Shown here: piece after piece, positions 58,641-64,000 of the stretch
Layout: each line of letters starts with the position of its first letter
Numbering within the stretch: position 1 is the first letter of the stretch
Source: Archegozetes longisetosus
Lineage: Eukaryota; Arthropoda; Arachnida; Sarcoptiformes; Trhypochthoniidae
Reading direction: 5' to 3'
DNA: 64,000 nucleotides
Assembly: GCA_018873245.2 (NCBI GenBank)
Contig: JAEMBT020000001.1
Span: forward strand, 16,770,220-16,834,219
Notes under the pieces: generated by a model
The model's input: the letters and a program-made list of their open reading frames with translations, nothing else
Databases searched by the model: none
What the model was told of the DNA's origin: nothing
Translations under genes and position numbers: made by a program

Positions 58641-59815
58641 TTCTGCCTCCAAAGAACGACTCTTTCACAATAACACCACCAAATTTATCGATTAGGCTGT
58701 ACTGCCTCCATTGTTGATTCAAGTACTCATCTAAATTTTTGTCTTCTTTTCTCTTCTTAGCTAAAATGCAGTCCCATTCCTCGATGAAATTGTAACCTCT
58801 TTTACGTAAATGGTCTTTTTTAGAAACTGACGCGTTATAAACTTCATTTGGCGTTTTCTCTGAAAAAGTTCCATCTTTTCTTAAAATTTTTTCGTCTCTG
58901 TTTTCTAGATATACACAATGATGACAATGATAGTAGCATCCATTAAACTCAAAAACAGTGTTTTTACTTTTAATGAACCCGTCAACTATATAATTATCAA
59001 TAGGTATTTCTCTATCAATTTCCGACTGCAGGATTTTCTGTTGATAGTCTAGCCAGCAGTTACCAATTCTTGAGAGGTTTCCTTGTTTCTTATATCCCTT
59101 AATTGGGGTTACTCCAATAGTATTTGGTGGTAAAATTTTCTCTTTGAAAATCTCAAGACCCATTGATGCTAACGTAAAGCATCTCGTTATAGGATCAATG
59201 GCCGTAACAGACTTATAAATTTTTCTGAAAACTTGAACGCAATTTAGAAGTATTAGGACACCATTCTCACAATACTTCATGAGCTCTTTCAAATTATAAA
59301 GAATGTTGTTTACGGACAATCTTTCTTTTTCGTCGTTATACCAGGATTGAAATTCTTTGATTTGCTTCTTCTTCATATATTCCTTACCGAAATATTTTGG
59401 CTCTGGAATTGGTCCAACGTAATCAAAGTTTTCACGGTTGTGAAAATTATGCGGGAAAATGCCTTTTTTGACTATACTATCGAAACCGAAAGCTTTAGGT
59501 AGCTCTAAAAGAGGTTGTTGAAACATCAAAAGTGAGTCTAAAAATTTGATGTTTCCAACAGAAGCCTTCAGAACTTCATTTCCATTAATTATGATTGAAA
59601 CACCTAAGAAATTCCTTTGTAACAAATCGTTGAGTATAAAGTGATTATCATAGCCTTTAGCGTTATGAGCGAAAACAAACACGTAACAGTTCTTGGCTGC
59701 TGCTTTTACAGCTAAATCCTTATAAAGATAATCACCAAAATCTTTTACACATGATCTGCCTAAGAATATATTTTTGAACTCCCCACAAGTATCACAAATT
59801 TTATTACTGATAAAT
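58640..59815 (-). mobile_element. Polinton-type DNA polymerase B fragment (fossil)
   Basis: It resembles the protein-primed, DNA_pol_B_2 type polymerase of Polinton/Maverick elements and adintoviruses. The 3'-5' exonuclease region is visible (FVFAHNAKGYDNHF, FLDSLLMFQQPL), then a cysteine/histidine-containing stretch (FNGCYYHCHHC), and the fragment ends just after a GGRTN motif. The catalytic polymerase half and all other Polinton genes are absent, so it is a truncated piece. Age unknown. Confidence 0.7.
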
Positions 59816-59937
59816 TATAAGTTTGAAAGATATTTTCAAAACATTGAAAATAGTACATTGAGAAATAATACAAAATAAGTTTATTTTAACAAAATATTTT
59901 TATTAGAGCTAAGATTTTTTTTACATTTTGAAATTTA

Positions 59938-60813
59938 TTAAAAAAAACATTTTAATTGAAATAAAACTTTTTTACATACTAAGTAGAAAAATATTAAAAA
60001 TATATTTAAAAATCTCCACGCAATTATTTTATGCTGATCGCTCCAATAGAAGTGCTGTGGAACGGTGCCTGACTGCGGATTTTGTTGCCACTGTGCAGCA
60101 AATAGCGGAATCGTCATGACTCCGTAATATTGCAGATCAGTGACACCGCTTACATCCAAAAAGTGAGGAGGATGTTGTTGACCCATCTGATGTTGCAGTT
60201 GTTGATTTTGTTCCTCCAGTTCCTGGTGTCGACGGCGAAGTTCCTCATACATAGTATAGAGGCCATCGTAGTTTTGATGAAGATCCTGACGTCGCTGCTG
60301 AACATCTTCATGCAGATGCACCAGATCTTGATGCGTCCCATGAAGAGTATCGAAGTTTTCCCTCAGGTCTTCATGTTGTTGATGCAACGCGTTGTATTGT
60401 TGCTGAAGACTTGATTGTTCCTCCTCGACGTCTTCATTCAGCTCCTCCAATGGTCTATCTTCTAACGTATGAACTTCGCTATCATCCAGAGTGAAATCGA
60501 GTCCTTCCTGATCAACTAAAAAAAAGAAAATGGATTAGTAAGTTTTTAAAATGACTAACTTTTTTACGTACATCCGTAGCTGGAGATACTCAAAGCATCT
60601 TCATCCAACACACCAAAGTCACTATATGACCTTGTTGGGGAGAAGATGGGAGAACTCCGAGGTGACTAGACCGGTGATGGCACTCTCGGAGCAATAGCGG
60701 CCACAGGTCTTTCTTCGCTCGGGAATGTGTTCCGACTGTCGCCACCATTTCTTTGCCCTCCAGCATTCTTCTAGTGAGAAGTTGTTCTGTTGATCGCCAC
60801 ACCAAAGACACAT
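59938..60813 (-). CDS. Cysteine-rich start plus Q-rich coiled-coil protein, two exons
   Basis: Exon 1 (60813-60572) opens MCLWCGDQQNNFSLEECWRA and has a C-x2-C plus CGRYC arrangement that could bind zinc. Exon 2 (60515-59938, after a TTTTTTAG acceptor) encodes an acidic region (DFTLDDSEVHTLEDRPLEEL) and a long heptad-type coiled coil full of Q, E, H and L (LHQQHEDLRENFDTLH and onward), then a Q-rich tail. The end of exon 1 joins in phase (SYG-F-DQEG) only in a frame different from that of the ATG, so a one-base frameshift lies between GRYCSE and SPRSSP: decay or sequence error. I do not know the family. It is divergent to the RING gene. Confidence 0.5.
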
Positions 60814-60887
60814 TTTCAGTTGATTAATCGATATTACTTCTTGATATATCGAGCCAAGACTGATTGAATTTCGTCATTTTTTGCTGC

Positions 60888-60896
60888 CTTTATATA
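60888..60896 (-). promoter_or_regulatory. TATA box of the coiled-coil gene
   Basis: TATATAAAG on the minus strand lies 75 bases before the ATG at 60813. It mirrors the TATA box of the RING gene. Confidence 0.5.
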
Positions 60897-61162
60897 CCAA
60901 AAAAGGCGTGAACTCTGTAAACTTCCAATGAGGATGAAGTTCAGGTGTTCACTACACGAACATTTAGTGCTAAAAGTATTATAAGAAGTTCATGAACTGT
61001 CCACCTGCAGTATACTGTAGTAAATTATTAGCCCCTAACATTTAGTACATGAAAAACTGTGGATTACTTCTGTGAAACAGCACAGTATGCTTAAGGGTCA
61101 ATCTTGAGTTCAAAAAGACTGACCTTTATGTGTGCTTGATGAGTCTTTTGTTTTGAAGGAGG

Positions 61163-61170
61163 TATATAAA
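61163..61170 (+). promoter_or_regulatory. TATA box of the RING gene
   Basis: TATATAAA lies about 100 bases before the ATG at 61269, in the same GGTATATAAAG context as the box on the other strand. About 270 bases lie between the two boxes, a compact divergent promoter region. Confidence 0.5.
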
Positions 61171-61268
61171 GAGTTTTGGATCCTACAATTCTTCATCAGT
61201 TCTCTCATCTCTTCAGAGAAGTTTAGTACAATTTCTTTTTGTTAAATAGTTTAAAACATTCCCGGAAG

Positions 61269-62313
61269 ATGGCATCTGGATACACTATTGAAACTTGCTA
61301 ATATAAGAATTGCTAATTTACTGGAGCTCATTCCATCGTATACTTGTCCGATATGCCTCAACCTACTGAAAGACCCAATTAAGTTAAGTTGTTAATTAAT
61401 TTTCATATTTTCAAGTTAGTCTTGATTTTATATTTTTAGTTAATTCCATGTGGTGTACACATATTATGTGGAGCATGTATATTAGTGATAATTGATAAAC
61501 TGCCTAAAGAAGGTGGAGTACCAGCTGAAGCCTTCCCGTGTCCTATGTGCAGACAGATGACTGAACATAGTAGCGTAAGACCAGCTGACAAAAACTTTAC
61601 CAACATAATGGATCTGCTTGAGGTGAGTATTTTATGGTATAATCATGTTAAAAATTAATAATAATAAATATATATTTCAGGTAAAATGCAAGTATGAGAG
61701 CAATGGCTGTGATGGTAAACTCAAAATAGTAGCTCTTCTTGCTCACGAGGATAGCTGTAAATACAGGGATGGTATGGACAGCAGATGCAGCGAATGTAAG
61801 CAGTGGATTGAAGGCTCACAATGGCTTCATCATCGCTGTGTGACCATAATTAGTAAAAACCTTAACACTTGGCGCGTAAGTTATTTTTGTAATAACCATT
61901 TATTAGAAATAATTCATATTTATTTATATTTCAGAAGGAATATGAAGCCATCATCCGAAAGCAAAGATGTGAAATCACAAAATTGCATAAAGAATTAGAT
62001 GAAATGTCGAACATGTTTAAGAACATAAATGATCGTTTCGAAAATTTCCACATCCGAAAAGGAGTGGTAGAAAAGGCAATTGTTGCTGTTGTCAAACGGA
62101 GATTCAATGTAGAGTCTTCTGACGATGAAGAATATGGTATTTAGTGTTTATTTTTTAATTTTGTTCAATTTTAAATTAATAACTGTTATTCATTTAGCCC
62201 CAGCCAATCCGCTAGAGATGGACTTTAGCAAGAAGTGTGAGTTTTGTGATGGCATCTTTCTCCGTGCACAATTGTACAAGCACCAAAAATCATGCCAAAT
62301 CATGCTCATCTAA
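61269..62313 (+). CDS. RING / TRAF-SIAH-type zinc-finger protein, five exons
   Basis: My exon model is 61269-61382, 61440-61622, 61681-61875, 61935-62136 and 62198-62313. The RING finger spans exons 1-2 (YTCPICLNLLKDPI; PCGVHILCGAC; CPMC), a C3HC4-type E3 ubiquitin-ligase module. Exon 3 encodes VKCKYESNGCDGKL then HEDSC, a TRAF/SIAH-type zinc finger. Exon 4 encodes a charged helix (KEYEAIIRKQRCEITKLHKE). Exon 5 encodes a last C2HC-like finger (CEFCDGIFLRAQLYKHQKSC). Exons 2-5 join in phase. Two problems exist: the ATG frame stops after ten codons and the RING frame is one base off, and exon 1 does not join exon 2 in phase. Either it is decaying or the sequence has small errors. Family name uncertain. 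Confidence 0.6.
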
Positions 62314-62700
62314 TAATTCAATTATTTGTAATTTTATAAATTTTTTCTTAATTTTAATTTTTACTTATCTAGTATTAAATATTTGTGTGACGTTTTTATT
62401 ATATTTTCAATAAAAATTATTTTAAAAATAAAATTTATTTCGGGTGATGTGACTCGTGGCGTGATTTAAGTGACTCGTGACAGTTGCGATTTCACAAAAC
62501 TTTTTACATTGTTCGAAAAAACACTTCAAATTTTTCATGTCTTACAAAATAATTTTAATTATAGTAAAAATGACTAATTGAGATGAATAACCTCAAAAAG
62601 ACGGTCTTCGCGGTAAGAACCAATCAGAAAACTCCATTCGTCCCATTGGGCGTGTTGGAGCGTTTTGATTGGTGCTTACCAGAACCGCCGCACTTCTACT
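62314..62700. other. 3' flank of the RING gene
   Basis: An AATAAA lies near 62428. No other gene or repeat recognised. Confidence 0.3.
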
Positions 62701-64000
62701 CCAGATTCATCCTATCAGCAGTCAAGTCAATAAATAATGAATTATTGTAGATATGTCAACTATTGCAAAAAAATGCTTAAAATAAATAATTAATTCATAA
62801 AATTAGTAGTTTATGAAATCTCATTTTAAAGAAATATGAGTCAATATTTGATTCTTTAAACCAGGCCCCGCCAGACATTTTTTATTGAAGAGCCCAAAAT
62901 TGAAAATGATTCGAGGCGAGAGCCAGAGAATAATTTTATTGAAAATTTCATTTAACTACACTTAGAAACGTTAGAAACTATTTCATCAATATTAGGTCTG
63001 ATTTTATTTGCAGTTATTATTTTCATGCAGTCGTTTAGGTGTTTATCAGTTAAAGAACTTCTTTGCTTTAATTTATTAAACTTTAAAGAAGAAAAAGTTG
63101 TTCACATCTATACGTACTGCCAAACATTGAGATAACTTTAACTGCATTGCTTTTAATCTTCATATAATTGTCGGGAAAATATTTTTGTAGATATTGATAG
63201 AAACTAATAAAGTCTGTATTCTAAAATTTCGCTTTAACGCCATCAAAATGAAAAAACATCAATAAAATCATGTGATTTAATTTTTGAGAGTGAATAACAG
63301 TTTCAAATAGTGAGACTATTTATTGAAAAATAACAGTTCTTATATAGCTGTATTGAAATAGCATTTGACAAACTTAAATACAGTTAAATAGCATATAATA
63401 CTAAAGCATTTTCTAAAAAGTTTTAAGAGCTCATTCTTTTAGTTTCTCGAAAGTCTTCGCGAGCCGTGGTTTGGCGGGGCCTGCTTTAAGTTTTTTAAAC
63501 TTGAGCTTTAGGTTAAAAATTGTGAGCATAAATTGCATTAAAGTCTAATTTAAAAATAGAAGAAAATTCTTATCATTAAAAGTTTAAATAAATCCAACTT
63601 TTGATATGTTTATCAATCTTTTAGCTTGACTTAAGTGACAGATTCATGTGAATCGAATGATATGTCAGAGATTTTTTTAACATGAAAGTAAACTTGCCTC
63701 ATGTTAGATGAGCGCATACTCTCTCATAGGATAAACATAAAAATTTATTTGATAAAACTTTTAATCAAAGCAAACATTAAATGAATAAATTTTTATATAT
63801 TAAACGAACAAATAGATTTTCTGTTGATCAAACTAATCAGTATAAAGTCGTCAAAAAGTTAAACGTATGTATATCTAAGATAGCTATTAATCTAATAATA
63901 GTTGCAAAAATGACTTTCTATTATACTGAACAAAGCTTCTATAATTTATTATCTGTTTTTTCTTACGCGCTCTAATTTATTTAAATCAAAATACGATTCC
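62701..64000. repeat. Segmental duplication, copy 2 (partner 12105-13404)
   Basis: Direct near-identical repeat of 12105-13404, cut off by the window end. Confidence 0.9.
62862..63483 (-). mobile_element. hAT element relic, copy 2
   Basis: Same ends (CAGGCCCCGCCA / TGGCGGGGCCTG), flanks and C-terminal transposase remnant as 12266-12886. It was copied as part of the larger duplication, not by its own transposition, because the flanks are copied too. Confidence 0.8.

Overview
The window is AT-rich animal DNA. It has short GT-AG introns, single-exon and multi-exon genes, and a heavy load of DNA transposons. The gene content is a secreted MACPF protein, CYP3-clan-like P450s, a gustatory-type 7TM receptor and relics, DEG/ENaC channels, errantivirus-type LTR elements and a (CCTAA)n-like tract. 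This points to an arthropod. Tandem chemoreceptor, DEG/ENaC and P450 families would fit an acariform mite, but that placement is inference from gene content only.

Layout. 0-4 kb: an intact intronless MACPF gene, then AT-rich DNA with small inverted-repeat elements. 4.4-8 kb: hAT and Tc1-like transposase relics, a P450 first-exon relic and a hAT-type MITE with perfect 8-bp target duplications. 8.4-12.3 kb and 28.9-32.6 kb: two complete six-exon P450 genes (523 codons each by my splice model), arranged as inverted repeats. Each has a 74-nt membrane-anchor exon 1 lying about 1.5 kb upstream of the rest. Three further orphan copies of that first exon (7.0, 28.6 and 50.4 kb) and extra copies of its upstream block show repeated duplication of the P450 5' end. 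12.1-13.4 kb is repeated almost exactly at 62.7-64.0 kb, beyond which the window stops. 13.4-28 kb: AT-rich DNA with MITEs, a four-exon gene for a small secreted eight-cysteine protein (17.0-17.7 kb), an intact gustatory-type receptor (20.7-21.8 kb), a decayed receptor (25.7-26.7 kb) and a fold-back element (24.8-25.6 kb).

33.4-50.1 kb: two almost identical errantivirus-type (Ty3/gypsy with env) elements on the minus strand. They share the middle LTR (LTR-internal-LTR-internal-LTR), and a single 4-bp target duplication flanks the whole array. Near-identity of the LTRs makes it very young. It lies between a P450-type upstream block and a P450 first exon. I treat these copies as fossils.

50.1-64 kb: orphan P450 exon 1, a possible solo LTR, hAT and Tc1-like relics, hexamer-filled elements, and two DEG/ENaC channel relics. 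One channel relic is interrupted by a 1.85-kb fold-back element; the other abuts a fragment of Polinton-type DNA polymerase B. Next is a divergent pair of genes with mirrored TATA boxes: a glutamine-rich coiled-coil protein (minus) and a RING / TRAF-SIAH-type zinc-finger protein (plus). Both show reading-frame irregularities that may be decay or sequence error. The repeat of the 12.1-13.4 kb segment closes the window.

Exon boundaries were worked out by eye from splice sites, phase and frame. No homology search was run, so family names rest on motifs.
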